This document shows positions 19,262 through 30,808 of a stretch of 64,000 nucleotides of DNA, piece by piece. Each line of letters opens with the position of its first letter. Position 1 is the stretch's first letter. The notes below the pieces were generated by a model. The model had not been told where the DNA came from. It saw only the letters and a program-made list of their open reading frames with translations, and did no database searches. The position numbers and the translations under genes were made by a program. The DNA comes from Bufo bufo. Lineage: Eukaryota; Chordata; Amphibia; Anura; Bufonidae. Location: contig NC_053397.1 of the NCBI RefSeq assembly GCF_905171765.1, positions 112,547,295-112,611,294 of the forward strand, written 5' to 3'.

Positions 19262-20748
19262 TACAGCCAGGTCCATAAATATTGGGACATCGACACAATT
19301 CTAACATTTTTTGCTCTATACACCACCACAATGGATTTGAAATGAAACGAGCAAGATGATCTTTAACCCCTTAAGGACTCAGCCCCATTTCACCTTAAGG
19401 ACTTGGCCATTTTTTGCAAATCTGACCAGTGTCACTTTAAGTGCTGATAACTTTAAAACGCTTTGACTTATCCAGGCCGTTCTGAGAGAGTTTTTTCGTC
19501 ACATATTGTACTTCATGACACTGGTAAAATTAAGTCCAAAAAATTCTTTTTTTTTTTTTTTTGCATAAAAAAAACAACCTAATTTACCAAAAATCTTGAA
19601 ACATTTGCAAATTTCAAAGTATCAGTTTCTCTACTTCTGTAATACATAGTAATACCCCCAAAAATTGTGATGACTTTACATTCCCCATATCTCTACTTCA
19701 TGTTTCAATTATTTTGGGAATGATATTTTATTTTTTGGTGATGTTACAAGGCTTACAAGTTTACACCCCTCAAGGTATTCAAAACTGATTTTACAAACTT
19801 TGTTAACCCTTTAGGTGTTGCACAAGATTTAATGGAAAATAAAGATACAATTTCAAAATTTCACTTTTTTGGCAGATTTTCCATTTTTTATTAATTTTTT
19901 TTCAGTTACAAAGCAAGGGTTAACAGCCAAACAAAACTCATTATTTATGGCCCTGATTCTGTAGTTTACAGAAACACCCCATATGTGGTCGTAAACAGCT
20001 GTACGGGCACACGGCAGGGCGCAGAAGGAAAGGAATGCCATACGGTTTTTGGAAGGCAGATTTTGCTGGACTGTTTTTTTTGACACCATGTCCCATTTGA
20101 AGCCCCCCTGATGCACCCCTAGAGTAGAAACTCCAAAAAGTGACCCCATTTTAGAAACTATGGGATAGGGTGGCAGTTTTGTTGGTACTAGTTTAGGGTA
20201 CATATGATTTTTGGTTGCTCTATATTACACTTTTTGTGCGGCAAGCTAACAAGAAATGGCTTTTTTGGCAGTTTTTTATTTTTTTATTTACAACATTCAT
20301 CTGACAGGTTAGATCATGTGGTAATTTTATAGAGCAAGTTGTCACGGACGCGGCGATACCTAATATGTATACAATTTTTTTTTTTTTAATTTATGTACAT
20401 TTTTACACAATTATTTCGTTTTTAAAACAAAAAAAATCATGTTTTAGTGTTTCCATAGTCTAAGAGCCATAGTTTTTTCAGTTTTTGGGCGATTATCTTG
20501 GGTAGGATATGATTTTTGCGGGATGAGATGACTGTTTGGCACTATTTTGGCGTACATGCGACTTTTTTGATCACTTTTATTACCTTTTTTGGGAAGTAAG
20601 GTGGGCAAAATTTCAATTTCCTCATAGTTTTTATTTTTTTTATTTTTATGGCGTTCACCGTGCGGGAAAAGTAACATGACCGTTTTATAGATCAGGTCGT
20701 TACGGACGCGGCGATACCAAACATGTGTAGGGAATTTTTTTTTTCATT

Positions 20749-22630
20749 TTAAGGCCTCATGCACACGACCGTTGTGTGCATCGTGGCCGTTGTGCCGTTT
20801 TCCTTTTTTTTTTCGCGGACCCATTGACTTTCAATGGGTTCGTGAAAAAATCGGAAAATGCACCGTTTTGCAGCCGCATCCGTGATCCGTGTTTCCTGTC
20901 CGTCAAAAAAATAGGACCTGTCCTATTTTTTTGATGGACAACGGTTCACGGACCCATTCAAGTCAATGGGTCCGTGAAAGAACACTGATGCACACAAGAT
21001 TGGCATCCGCGTCCGTGATCCGTGGCCGTAGGTTACTTTCATACAGACGGATCCGCAGATCCGTCTGCATAAAAGATTTTTCAGAGATGAGTTTTCACTT
21101 CGTGAAAACTCATATCCGACAGTATATTCTAACACAGAGGCGTTCCCATAGTGATGGGTACGCTTCTAGTTAGAATATACTACGAACTGTGTACATGACT
21201 GCCCTCTGCTGCCTGGCAGCACCCGATCTCTTACAGGGGGCTGTGATCCGCACAATTAACCCCTCAGGTGCTGCACCTGAGGGGTTAATTGTGCGGATCA
21301 CAGCCCCCTATAAGAGATCAGGGGCTGTCAAGGGGCAGACCTCCCTCCCCAGTTTGAATATCATTGGTGGCCAGTGTGCGGCCTCCCCCTCCCTCTATTG
21401 TAATATCATTGGTGGCCAGTGTGCGGCCTCCCCCCCCTATTGTAATATCATTGGTGGCCAGTGTGCGCCCTCCCCCCCCCCCCCCCCCCCCGGCCCCCTT
21501 TCTATTGTATTAATATCATTGGTGGCCAGTGTGCGGCTTCCCCCCCTCCCCCCCCCCCCCCCATCCCCCCCGATCATTGGTGGCAGCGGAGATTCCGATC
21601 TGAGTCCCAGTTTAATCGCTCTGGGGCTCCGATCGGTAACCATGGCAACCAGGACGCTACTGCAGGCCTGGTTGCCATGGTTACTTAGCAATATTACAAT
21701 ATTAGAAGCATCATACTTACCAGTAGGAGGAGCTCCCGGCCGGACACAGACAGCGCAGCAGCCAGCAGGTTAGTATGATGCTTCTAATATTGTAATATTG
21801 CTAAGTAACCATGGTAACCAGGCCTGCAGTAGCGTCCTGGTTGCCATGGTTACCGATCGGAGCCCCAGAGCGATTAAACTGAACTGGTACTCCGATCGGA
21901 ATCTCCGCTGCCACCAATGATCGGGGGGGGGGGGAAATGAGAGAGAGAGAGAGGGGAGGCCGCCAATGATATTACAATAGAGGGGGGGCCGGGGGGGGGG
22001 GGCCGCACACTGGCCACCAATGATATTCAAACTGGGGAGGGAGGGGGGTCTGCTGCCTGGCAGCCCCTGATCTCTTATAGGGGGCTATGATACGCACAAT
22101 TAACCCCTTCAGGTGCGGCACAAATCGGGTGCTGCCAGGCAGCAGGGGGCAGTCATGTACACAGTTCGTAGTATATTCTAACTAGAAGCGTCCCCATCAC
22201 TATGGGAACGCCTCTGTGTTAGAATATACTGTCGGATCTGAGTTTCACGATGTAACTCAAATCCGATGGTATATTCTAACATACAGGCGTTCCAATGGTG
22301 ATGGGGACGCTTCAAGTTAAAATATACCATCGGATTGGAGAAAACTCCGATCTGATGGTATATTAACTCCTGACTTTACATTGAAAGTCAATGGGGGACG
22401 GATCCGTTTGAAATTGCACCATATTGTGTCAACGTCAAACGGATCCGTCCCCATTGACTTGCATTGTAATTCAGGACTGATCCGTTTGGCTCCGCACGGC
22501 CAGGCGGACACCAAAACTACTTTTTTTTCATGTCTGTGGATCCTCCAAAAATCAAGGAAGACCCACGGACGGAAAAACGGAACCCGTTTTTGCGGACCGC
22601 AAAAAAACGGTCGTGTGCATGAGGCCTTAA
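20749..22630. mobile_element. Large palindromic MITE nested in the TTAA element
   Basis: TTAA GGCCTCATGCACACGACCG ... CGGTCGTGTGCATGAGGCC TTAA with long inverted arms. These include AGTATATTCTAAC blocks and the foldback CCTCAGGTGCTGCACCTGAGG at 21262-21282. A shorter copy is at 45.61-46.20 kb. Confidence 0.75.
21350..21590. repeat. Tandem repeat with C-rich runs in the palindromic MITE
   Basis: About five copies of AATATCATTGGTGGCCAGTG plus TGCGGCCTCCCCC, with C runs of up to 20. An inverted partial copy lies at 21890-22040. Confidence 0.8.
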
Positions 22631-23714
22631 TCAGTGATAAATGTGTTTTTTATTTTTTTATTTTTTTTGACCCAGACCCACTTGGTTCTTGAAGATCCAG
22701 TGGGTCTGATGTCTGCATAATACAGTACAATATATAGTGTAGTGTACTGTATTTTACTTACACATTTTCTGAACAGATCTATGCCTTTAGCACAGGTCTG
22801 TTCAGCACCATGGACAGCAGGATGCCTGAGAAGGCGTCCTGTTGCCATGGGAACCTTCCCCGTCTGCTCAGTTGTGGCCACAACTTCGCAGACGGGGAAG
22901 GGTAAGGAGGGGGGCTGTCTGGGGGCTCTCTTCCTCTCCATCGGGGGGCTGCAAAGGCACAGCAGCCCCCCGATGGGAGAGGGAGGCAGCCTCCTCTTAC
23001 TGTTAACTTTTTCCATACAGCGGTCCGTACGGACCGCGGTATGGAAAGGGTTAAACAGCTGACATCGCATCACAGATGTCAGACGTTTATACCAGAGTGT
23101 CAGCAATGTGCTGACACTCTGGTATACCACTGGACGCCAATGAATATTCAAAAGGAGGCGGGCGGGGGATCGCGATCCCGCCTGCCGCACCGCCCGCAAC
23201 AACCCCCCCCTGCACCAACCGCCACCATAAAATCATTCAGGGGTGCAGGGGGGTGAATAAAACTTTATTTGGGGCATTTTAAAGTTTGATCCCGCGGGGA
23301 TCAGAATCGGCAGAAAGCGCAGCAAACCGCTGGTCAGAGTTGACCTGCGTTTTGCTGCGATCGCCGATACAGGGGGTGTCACATGACCCCCCCCCCCGGC
23401 GTTGTGACAGGATGCCGGCTGAATGATTTCAGCCGGCATCCTGTTCGGAATAACCCCCGCAGCGCCGCAATCTCATTTTAAACTCATGACGTACCGGTAC
23501 GTCATAGGTCCTTAAGGACTCGGGAAACATGCCGTACTGTCAGCTTTAATTTGAGGGTATTTACATTCAAATCAGGTGAACGGTGTAGGAATTACAACAG
23601 TTTGCATATGTGCCTCCCACTTGTTAAGGGACCAAAAGTAATGGGACATAATAATCATAAATCAAACTTTCATTTTTAATACTTGGTTGCAAATACTTTA
23701 CAGTCAATTACAGC

Positions 23715-25100
23715 CTAAAGTATGGAATGCATAGACATCACCAGACGCTGGGTTTCATCCCTGGTGATGGTCTGCCAGGCCTCTACTGCAACTGTCTTCA
23801 GTTCCTGCTTGTTCTTGGGGCATTTTCCCTTCAGTTTTGTCTTCAGCAAGTGAAATGCATGCTCAATCGGATTCAGGTCAGGTGATTGACTTGGCCATTG
23901 CATAACATTCCACTTCTTTCCCTTAAACTCTTTGGTTGCTTTTGCAGTATGCTTTGGGTCATTGTCCATCTGCACTGTGAAGCGCCATCCAATGAGTTCT
24001 GAAGCATTTGGCTTAATATGAGCAGATAATATTGCCCTTTCGAAACACTTCAGAATTCATCCTGTTGCTTTTGTCAGCAGTCACCTCATCAATAAATACA
24101 AGAGAACCAGTTCTATTGGCAGCCATACATGCCCACGCCATGACACTACCACCACCATCATGCTTCACTGATGAGGTGGTATGCTTAGGATCATGAGCAG
24201 TTCCTTTCCTTCGCCATACTCTTCTCATCACTCTGGTACAAGTTGATCTTGGTCTCATCTGTCCATAGGATGTTGTTCCAGAACCGTGAAGGGTTTTTTA
24301 GATGTCGTTTGGCAAACTCTCTAATCTGGCCTTCCTGTTTTTGAGGCTCACCAATGGCTTACATCTTGTGGTGAACCCTCTGTATTCGCTCTGAAGTCTT
24401 CTCTTGATTGTTGACTTTGACACACATACGCCTACCTCCTGGAGTGTTCTTGATCTGGCCAACTGTTATGAAGGGTGTTTTCTTCATCGGGGAAAGAATT
24501 CGTCGGTCATCCACCACAGTTGTTTTCTGTGGTCTTGCTGGTCTTTTGGTGTTGCTGAGCTCACCGGTGCGTTCCTTCTTTTTAAGAATGTTCCAAACAG
24601 TTGTTTTTGCCACGCCTAATGTTATTGCTATGAAGGTGGTTGTTTTTGTTTTTTCAGCCTATTGATGGCTTGCTTCACTGATATATACAGAGTTTTGGCA
24701 GCACTACTGAGCCCAAAAACAGTTGGGAAAACCATAAGATACCTTAAAAGGTGGTGGTGCAAGCAGATGAGGATCTTGGCTAATGGTCCCAGCATCAGAT
24801 AAATACAAAAAGATCTGCAGCACTCGCCAGTGTAGAAAATCCAGTGATGGTTTTATTTTATTTTTAAAAACAGCAAGGTGATGCAACATTTCGACCTTCC
24901 TCTGTCTTTTTCAAGCAATTGCTTGAAAAAGACAGAGGAAGGTCGAAACGTTGCATCACCTTGCTGTTTTTTGGAATAAAACCATCACTGGATTTTCTAC
25001 ACTGGCGAGTGCTGCGGATCTTTTTGTATTTTGCTTCACTGATAGTGACAGCTCTTTGGATCTCATCTTGAAAGTTGACAACAACAGATTCCAAATGCAA
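23715..25100 (-). pseudogene. Tc1 element 4 transposase, broken
   Basis: DDE transposase of the Tc1 group. From the 5' side: a helix-turn-helix remnant upstream of 24684 and continuing beyond 25045; MAKTTVWNILKKKERTGEL and the Pro/Arg-rich linker (24613-24359); KHDGGGSVMAWACMAANRTG with the block around the first Asp (24258-24013); then QMDNDPKHTAKATKE with the second Asp and SPDLNPIEHAFHLLK with the Glu (23975-23715). The pieces lie in different frames, so there are at least two frameshifts, and the 347-bp Penelope-like unit splits the N-terminal region. No active product is possible. Confidence 0.85.
24684..25030. mobile_element. Penelope-like palindromic unit with 14-bp target duplication
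   Basis: A 347-bp insert flanked by TTGCTTCACTGATA on both sides (24670-24683 and 25031-25044). Its core is a palindrome meeting near 24922, with arms running from the GAGTGCTGC end through GGAATAAAACCATC to GTCGAAACGTTGCATCACC and GCTTGAAAAAGAC. The duplication length fits target-primed retrotransposition rather than a DNA transposon. It interrupts the Tc1 transposase. Confidence 0.7.
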
Positions 25101-25398
25101 ATCGCACACTTGAAATGAACTCTGGACCTTTTATCTGCTCATTGTAATTGGGATAATGAGGGAATAACACACACCTGACCATGGAACAGCTGAGAAGCCA
25201 ATTGTCCCATTACTTTTGGCCCCTTAACAAGTGGGAGGCACATATGCAAACTGTTGTAATTTCTGATTTGGATGTAAATACCCTCAAATTAAAGCTGACA
25301 GTCTGCAGTTAAAGCACATCTTGTAAGTTTAATTTCAAATCCATTTTGGTGGTGAATAGAGCGAAAAATGTTAGAATTGTGTCCATGTCCCAATATTA

Positions 25399-26459
25399 AG
25401 GGAGGAACAACCATCTATGATGGACGAATTAAGGACCATAATCCGTGATTACGTTTATTCTTCCTTGGCTTCTTTAAGAGATATCAGCCCAGGTATACAA
25501 CCCCTTAAACGACAAAACTTTGCTGCTTACTCCTCCTCTGATTCCTATTGGTCTAATTGATGAGGCTGCTTCTTCTAAGGGTAGTTTCACACTTGCGTTA
25601 GAGGATTCCGGCAGGCAGTTCCTTATGCAAACGGATAGCATTTGTTTCTGGATGCGGATCTGTCTGACAAATGCATTGAAATATCGGATCCGTCTCTTAG
25701 GTGTCATCTGGGAAAAATGGATCCGGTATTTATTGCATGCGCAGACCGGGAAACCGGATCCGGTTTTCCAGAACACTTAGTACTGGATCCGGCATTAATA
25801 CATTTCAATGGAAATGTATCCGGCATTCCTGCAAGTGTTTCAGAATTTTGGCCGAAGAAAATGCCGTGACATGCTGCAGTATTTTCTCCTGCCAAATACC
25901 GTAAGAGGGACTGAACTGAAGACATCCTGAACAGAATGCTCTCCATTCAGAATTCATTAGGATAAAACTGAAGCTTTTTTTCCCAGTATTGAGCCCCTGT
26001 GATGGAACTCAATACCGTAAAACTTTTAACGCTAGTGTGAAAGTACCCTAAACAGTGGGATAATGACGATCCCCTTTCTGAAGGTGAGAAGAGACTAAAA
26101 AAATTCAATTTTACCGTTGAGGAAATGGGTGACCTGTTAAGGCAGTCCGGGCCACAATTGGTATTGAAGAAGTCCAGAAGCCACATTCAATTCAGGAAGA
26201 GATATTTGGGGCCTAAGAAACAAGCGCTCTAGAGTTTTTCCCAGAAAAGAGACGTCACATATCTAAAGAATTCAAAAGTCGTTTACTATTTAACCCGTCT
26301 GAATCTAAAATATTTGAGATTCCCAAAATTGATGTACAGGTAGCGAAGGTTAATAAAAAGACCTCTATTCCATTTGAGGACTCTTCTTAGTTGAGAGACA
26401 CTATGGTAAGAAAGGCAGATGGCTTTTTAACCAAGTCTTGGGAAGCGGCTATGTTTAGT
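25399..26459 (+). pseudogene. DIRS C gag, interrupted
   Basis: This is ORF1 of the third DIRS copy, split by a MITE at 25576-26051. After the MITE one frame reads KQWDNDDPLSEGEKRLKKF then VEEMGDLLRQSGPQLVLKKS and a basic stretch. The segment from about 26290 corresponds to gag 'IPKIDVQVAKVNKKTSIPFE', matching VDAPVAKIAKKSALPFDD in copy B. It ends in a tryptophan-containing SWEAAMFS motif exactly at the piggyBac TTAA. Stops and frameshifts are present. The match to gag is by motif spacing and by colinearity with copies A and B. Confidence 0.65.
25576..26051. mobile_element. TAA-flanked MITE (Harbinger-like) in DIRS C gag
   Basis: TAA, GGGTAGTTTCACACTTGCG ... CGCTAGTGTGAAAGTACCC, TAA. Removing it rejoins gag sequence in order. 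Confidence 0.75.
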
Positions 26460-26929
26460 TTAACCACCTCAGCTCCCCTAGCTTAAACACCCTTAATGAC
26501 CAGACCACTTTTTACACTTCTGCACTACACTACTTTCACTGTTTATTGCTCGGTCATGCAACTTACTACCCAAATGAATTTTACCTCTTCTCACTAATAG
26601 AGCTTTCATTTGGTGGTATTTCATTGCTGCTGACATTTTTACAATTTTTTTGTTATTAATCGAAATTTAATGCAATTTTTGCAAAAAAATTACATTTTTC
26701 ACTTGTAATTTAAAAAAAAAAAAAACATCTATATATAAATTTTTCTCAAAATTTATTGTTCTACATGTCTTTGATAAAAAAAAAAGTTTGGGTAAAAAAA
26801 AAAATGGTTTGGGTAAAAGTTAAAGCGTTTACAAACTATAGGACAAAAATGTGAATTTCCGCTTTTTGAAGCAGCTCTGACTTTCTGAGCACCTGTCATG
26901 TTTCCTGAGGTTCTACAATGCCCAGACAG

Positions 26930-27905
26930 TAGAAAACCCCCACAAATAACCCCATTTCGGAAAGTAGACACCCTAAGGTATTCGCTGATGGGCATAGTGA
27001 GTTCATGGAAGTTTTTATTTTTTGTCACAAGTTAGTGGAATATGAGACTTTGTAAGAAAAAAAAAACCTCATCATTTTCCGCTAACTTGTGACAAAAAAT
27101 AAAAAATTCTAGGAACTCTCCATGCCCCTCACGGAATACCTTGGGGTGTCTTCTTTCCAAAATGGGGTCACTTGTGGGGTAGTTATACTGCCCTGGCATT
27201 GTAGGGGCCCTAATGCGTAAGAAGTAGTTTGAAATCAAAATGTGTAAAAAATGCCCTGTGAAATCCGAAAGGTGCTCTTTGGAATGTGGGCCCATTTGCC
27301 CACCTAGGCTGCAAAAAAGTGTCACACATGTGGTATCGCCGTACTCAGAAGAAGTAGGGCAATGTGTTTTGGGGTGTCTTTTTACATATACCCATGCTGG
27401 GTGAGAGAAATATCTTGGCAAAAGACAACTTTTCCCTTTTTTTTTTTTTTTTTTTTTTTATACAAAGTTGGCATTTGACCAAGATATTTATCTCACCCAG
27501 CATGGGTATATGTAAAATGACACCCCAAAACACATTGCCCAACTTCTCCTGAGTACGGCGACACCACATGTGACACTTTTTTGCAGCCTAGATGCGCAAA
27601 GGGGCCCAAATTCCTTTTTAGGAGGGCATTTTTAGACATTTGGATCCCAGACTTCTTCTCACTCTTTAGGGCCCCTAAAATGCCAAGGCAGTATAAATAC
27701 CCCACATGTGACCCCATTTTGGAAAGAAGACACCCCAAGTTATTCAATGAGGGGCATGGCAAGTTCATAGAAAAAAAAAAAAATTGGCACAAGTTAGCGG
27801 AAATTTATTTATTTATTTATTTTTCTCACAAAGTTTCCAATTCCGCTAACTTGGGACAAAAATTTCAATCTTTCATGGACTTAATATGCCCCTCAGCGAA
27901 TACCT
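26930..27905. repeat. Internal inverted repeats in the piggyBac left arm
   Basis: Three imperfect palindromes (near 26945-27145, 27359-27545 and 27715-27925) repeat CACCCCAAGGTATTCG, TTAGCGGAA, GTGACCCCATTTTGGAAAG and the GGGTATATGTAAAA / ACCCAGCATGGG words around A/T runs. Short readings here are artefacts. Confidence 0.75.
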
Positions 27906-28810
27906 TGGGGTGTCTGCTTTCCAAAATGGGGTCATTTGTGGGGTGTTTGTACTGCCCTGGCATTTGAGGGTCTCCGCAATCATTACATGTATGGCCAGCA
28001 TTAGGAGTTTCTGCTATTCTCCTTATATTGAGCATACGGGTAATGAGATTTTTTATTTTTTTTTTCCGTTCAGCCTCTGGGCTGAAAGTAAAAATGAATG
28101 GCATAGATTTCTTCATTCGCATCGATCAATGTGGATGAAAAAATCTCTGCCAAAAAGGGGAAAGGCGTCTGCCAGGACATAGGTGCTCCGCCCAACATCC
28201 AAACCCACTCAGCTTGTATGCCCTGGCAAACCCGATTTCTCCATTCACATCAATCGATGTGGATGAATAAATCATTGCCGGGATTTTTAATATTTTTTTT
28301 TTTTTTATATACAAAGTGTTTGCCAAAGCATATGAACACAGCCGCCCCCTCAGCTCATATGCCGCGGCAAACGTATCTTTTACTGCAGAGGAGAAATCTC
28401 GTCTTGCAGCGCCGCATACACCGACTTTTGTGTAATCTGACAGCAGCGCAATGCTTCTGTCAGAATGCACATCAGTGCTGCAGCTAGTCGATCGGTTGGT
28501 CCACCTGGAAGGTAAAAAACAAAAGAAAAAACCAGGCCGCAACGCAATAAATTTATTAACTTTATAATAACATTTGAACGGAACATATAAACTTTATTTA
28601 ACTTTTTGAACAGAACGTTAACTTTTTTGCTTACCGGTGATATATTTTTTTTTTTACCTTTTATAGGACAAACCTCTCCTTCCCCATGGGACAATGTGCA
28701 AAGCGCAAATCGCCCAAAGATGTTGGTCCCAGGTGAAAGGAGAGGTTTGTAGCAGCTGTGAGTGAAAGGGCCCTAATAGCCCTGTGTGCCTGTCCTGTGA
28801 GATGCAATCC

Positions 28811-30754
28811 CTATGCTAAGTGTACTTGTGTGTGGTACTTCCGGAAACACTCCCCTAAGCATAGGGCAGGGTGGTCAGAGCAGTCAGGACAGAAATAGCG
28901 GGTGTCACGCCTTATTCCACTCCTGCTACAGACACAACATCTTTTTCGGGGTGACTGTTGGGTTGAGGTACCAGCAACGACATTGTGGAAATGTCGCTCG
29001 TGTAGATGGCTCACTACACTGGTGGATGGGGCCACGGAACCTCCTGGATACAGGAGGTTCGCGATGATCTCTTCCGGAAATTTGAGGAAGGATCCTGTTC
29101 TCCCAGCCTTACTGTAGAGAACAAAACTATTATATGCAGCCAATTGAATCAAATATACAGACACCTTCTTATACCAGCGTCTGGTGCGTCGGGAAACTAA
29201 ATAAGGAGCCAACATCTGGTCATTGAAGTCCACCCCTTCCATGAGCAAATTATAGTCGTGGACCGAGAGGGGCTTTTCAATGACACTGGTTGCCCGTTCA
29301 ATTTGGATTGTCGTGTCTGCGTGAATGGAGGAGAGCATGTAAACGTCACGCTTGTCTCTCCATTTCACTGCGAGCAGTTCTTCGTTACACAAGGCAGCCC
29401 TCTGCCCCCTTGCAAGACGGGTGGTAACGAGCCGTTGGGGGAAGCCCCGGCGACTAGGTCGCACGGTGCCACAGCAGCCAATCTGTTCTAGGAACAAATG
29501 CCTGAAGAGGGGCAACCTTGTGTAAAAATTGTCCACATAAAGATGGTACCCCTTGCCAAATAAGGGTGACACCAAGTCCCAGACTGTCTTCCCACTGCTC
29601 CCCAGGTAGTCAGGGCAACCGACCGTCTCCAGGGTCTGATCTTTACCCTCATAGATCCAAAATTTGTGCGTATAGCCTGTGGCCCTTTCACAGAGCTTAT
29701 ACAATTTGACCCCATACCAGGCGCGCTTTCTTGGGATGTATTGTTTGAAGCCAAGGCACCCGGTAAAATGTATAAGGGACTCGTCTACGCAGATGTTTTG
29801 CTCAGGGGTATACAAATCTGCAAATTTCTGCTTGAAGTGGTCTATGAGGGGCCGAATTTTGTGGAGCCGGTCAAAAGCTGGGTGGCATCTGGGACGAGAG
29901 GTGCTGTTGTCGCTAAAGTGCAGGAAGCGCAGGATGGTCTCAAATCGTGTCCTGGACATAGCAGCAGAGAACATGGGCATGTGATGAATTGGGTTCATGG
30001 ACCAATATGACCTCAATTCATGCTTTTTGGTTAGACCCATGTTGAGGAGAAGGCCCAGAAAAATTTTAAATTTGGAAACTTGGATGGGTTTCCACCGGAA
30101 AGACTGGGCATAAAAGCTTCCCGGGTTGGCGGCTATAAATTGAGTGGCATACCGATTTGTTTCTGCCACGACTAAGTCCAAGAGCTCCGCAGTCAAGAAC
30201 AGCTCAAAAAATCCCAGTGCCGAACCGATCTGAGCTGTCTCAACCCGAACTCCAGACTGGGCGGTGAAAGGGGGAACTATTGGTGCGGCTGAAGTTGGGG
30301 GCTGCCAATCAGGGTTTGCCAGCACCGCAGGGACTTTAGGGGCTCTACGGGCCTGTCTGTGCGATGGGGGAACTAATGCACGTGCCACCGTACCAGCTTC
30401 AACTGCCCTTCTGGTGCTCGCCACTTCACCATGTTGTACGGCAGTGCTGGTACTAGGTCCAGGATGGGCTGCGCTGCTGGTGTATGCCTCACAACGTAAT
30501 CCGATAGCGCCAGCCCCACTCTGCTGCCCTTGAAGCGGATCCTGCGCAACCTGTGGTCTAGCAACACGGGGCCGGGTACGCCTGGTGCTATCAGGGACCT
30601 CAACCTCCTTGTCCGAACTTTGGGTCAGACTGCCACTGCTTTCTACAGGTTCGTATTCTGACCCGCTAGATTCGTTAGATGAGGGTTCCCATTCCTCATC
30701 CGACTGGGTCAGAATCCTGTAGGCCTCTTCAGAAGAATACCCCTTGTTTGCCAT
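28811..30754 (-). CDS. piggyBac transposase, 647 residues, intact
   Basis: Cuts and pastes the element at TTAA sites. I take ATG 30754 (MANKGYSSEEAYRILTQSDEE); the open frame runs 18 codons further upstream but without an ATG. Residues 1-150 are acidic/Ser-rich, then basic and Pro-rich. The DDE domain (about 180-570) has the catalytic aspartates at 324 (NICVDESLIHF), 408 (LYVDNFYTRLPLF) and 509 with 512 (GVDFNDQMLAPY). A C-terminal cysteine-rich finger (606-641: CCVC, CPDC, C...C..KYH) matches the DNA-binding domain of the family. Length and motif order are normal and no stop or frameshift is seen. It is a young insertion or a conserved copy, and the best-preserved gene in the window. TATA and polyadenylation signals were not resolved. 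Confidence 0.95.
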   Translation of the reverse strand: MANKGYSSEEAYRILTQSDEEWEPSSNESSGSEYEPVESSGSLTQSSDKEVEVPDSTRRTRPRVARPQVAQDPLQGQQSGAGAIGLRCEAYTSSAAHPGPSTSTAVQHGEVASTRRAVEAGTVARALVPPSHRQARRAPKVPAVLANPDWQPPTSAAPIVPPFTAQSGVRVETAQIGSALGFFELFLTAELLDLVVAETNRYATQFIAANPGSFYAQSFRWKPIQVSKFKIFLGLLLNMGLTKKHELRSYWSMNPIHHMPMFSAAMSRTRFETILRFLHFSDNSTSRPRCHPAFDRLHKIRPLIDHFKQKFADLYTPEQNICVDESLIHFTGCLGFKQYIPRKRAWYGVKLYKLCERATGYTHKFWIYEGKDQTLETVGCPDYLGSSGKTVWDLVSPLFGKGYHLYVDNFYTRLPLFRHLFLEQIGCCGTVRPSRRGFPQRLVTTRLARGQRAALCNEELLAVKWRDKRDVYMLSSIHADTTIQIERATSVIEKPLSVHDYNLLMEGVDFNDQMLAPYLVSRRTRRWYKKVSVYLIQLAAYNSFVLYSKAGRTGSFLKFPEEIIANLLYPGGSVAPSTSVVSHLHERHFHNVVAGTSTQQSPRKRCCVCSRSGIRRDTRYFCPDCSDHPALCLGECFRKYHTQVHLA

Positions 30755-30808
30755 TTGGTCAACTAAATTTAGGGGGTATTCCCTGAGACTACCCAAGAAA
30801 AAAAGCAA

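Larger units (their letters stand above)
19363..23536. mobile_element. Large non-autonomous TTAA element (CCCCTTAAGGAC family)
   Basis: Starts TTAA CCCCTTAAGGACTCAG and ends within GGTCCTTAAGGACTCGGGAA, about 35 bases short of the full end seen at 40.7 kb. It carries the 20-base palindrome ATGACGTACCGGTACGTCAT at 23486-23505. Relatives lie at 40.70-42.37, 49.07-50.01 and 62.4-64 kb. It holds no transposase; the longest readings (for example 22627-23202 minus) show no domain and are rejected. Confidence 0.75.
19264..25398 (-). mobile_element. Tc1 element 4 carrying two nested insertions
   Basis: The left terminus CAGCCAGGTCCATAAATATT sits next to TA at 19262-19263. The right terminus (TGTTAGAATTGTGTCCATG, TCCCAATATT) lacks its outermost 12 or so bases at 25398. 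The transposase is on the minus strand (23715-25100). A TTAA-family element (19363-23536) and a Penelope-like unit (24684-25030) are inserted in it. Confidence 0.82.

Noticed and set aside
20749..22630. A riboswitch or attenuator from the CCTCAGGTGCTGCACCTGAGG hairpin
   Set aside because: It is the foldback centre of a MITE arm and recurs at 16.46 and 45.63 kb as repeat sequence.
22627..23202. 191-codon minus-strand frame
   Set aside because: Lies across a MITE end and TTAA-element sequence, has no domain and an unlikely composition.
26753..28542. Several 75-138 codon frames in the piggyBac left arm
   Set aside because: They arise from inverted A/T-rich repeats and occur on both strands with mirrored sequence.
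28811..29754. Plus-strand frames of 60-114 codons inside the piggyBac gene
   Set aside because: Antisense shadows of the transposase.
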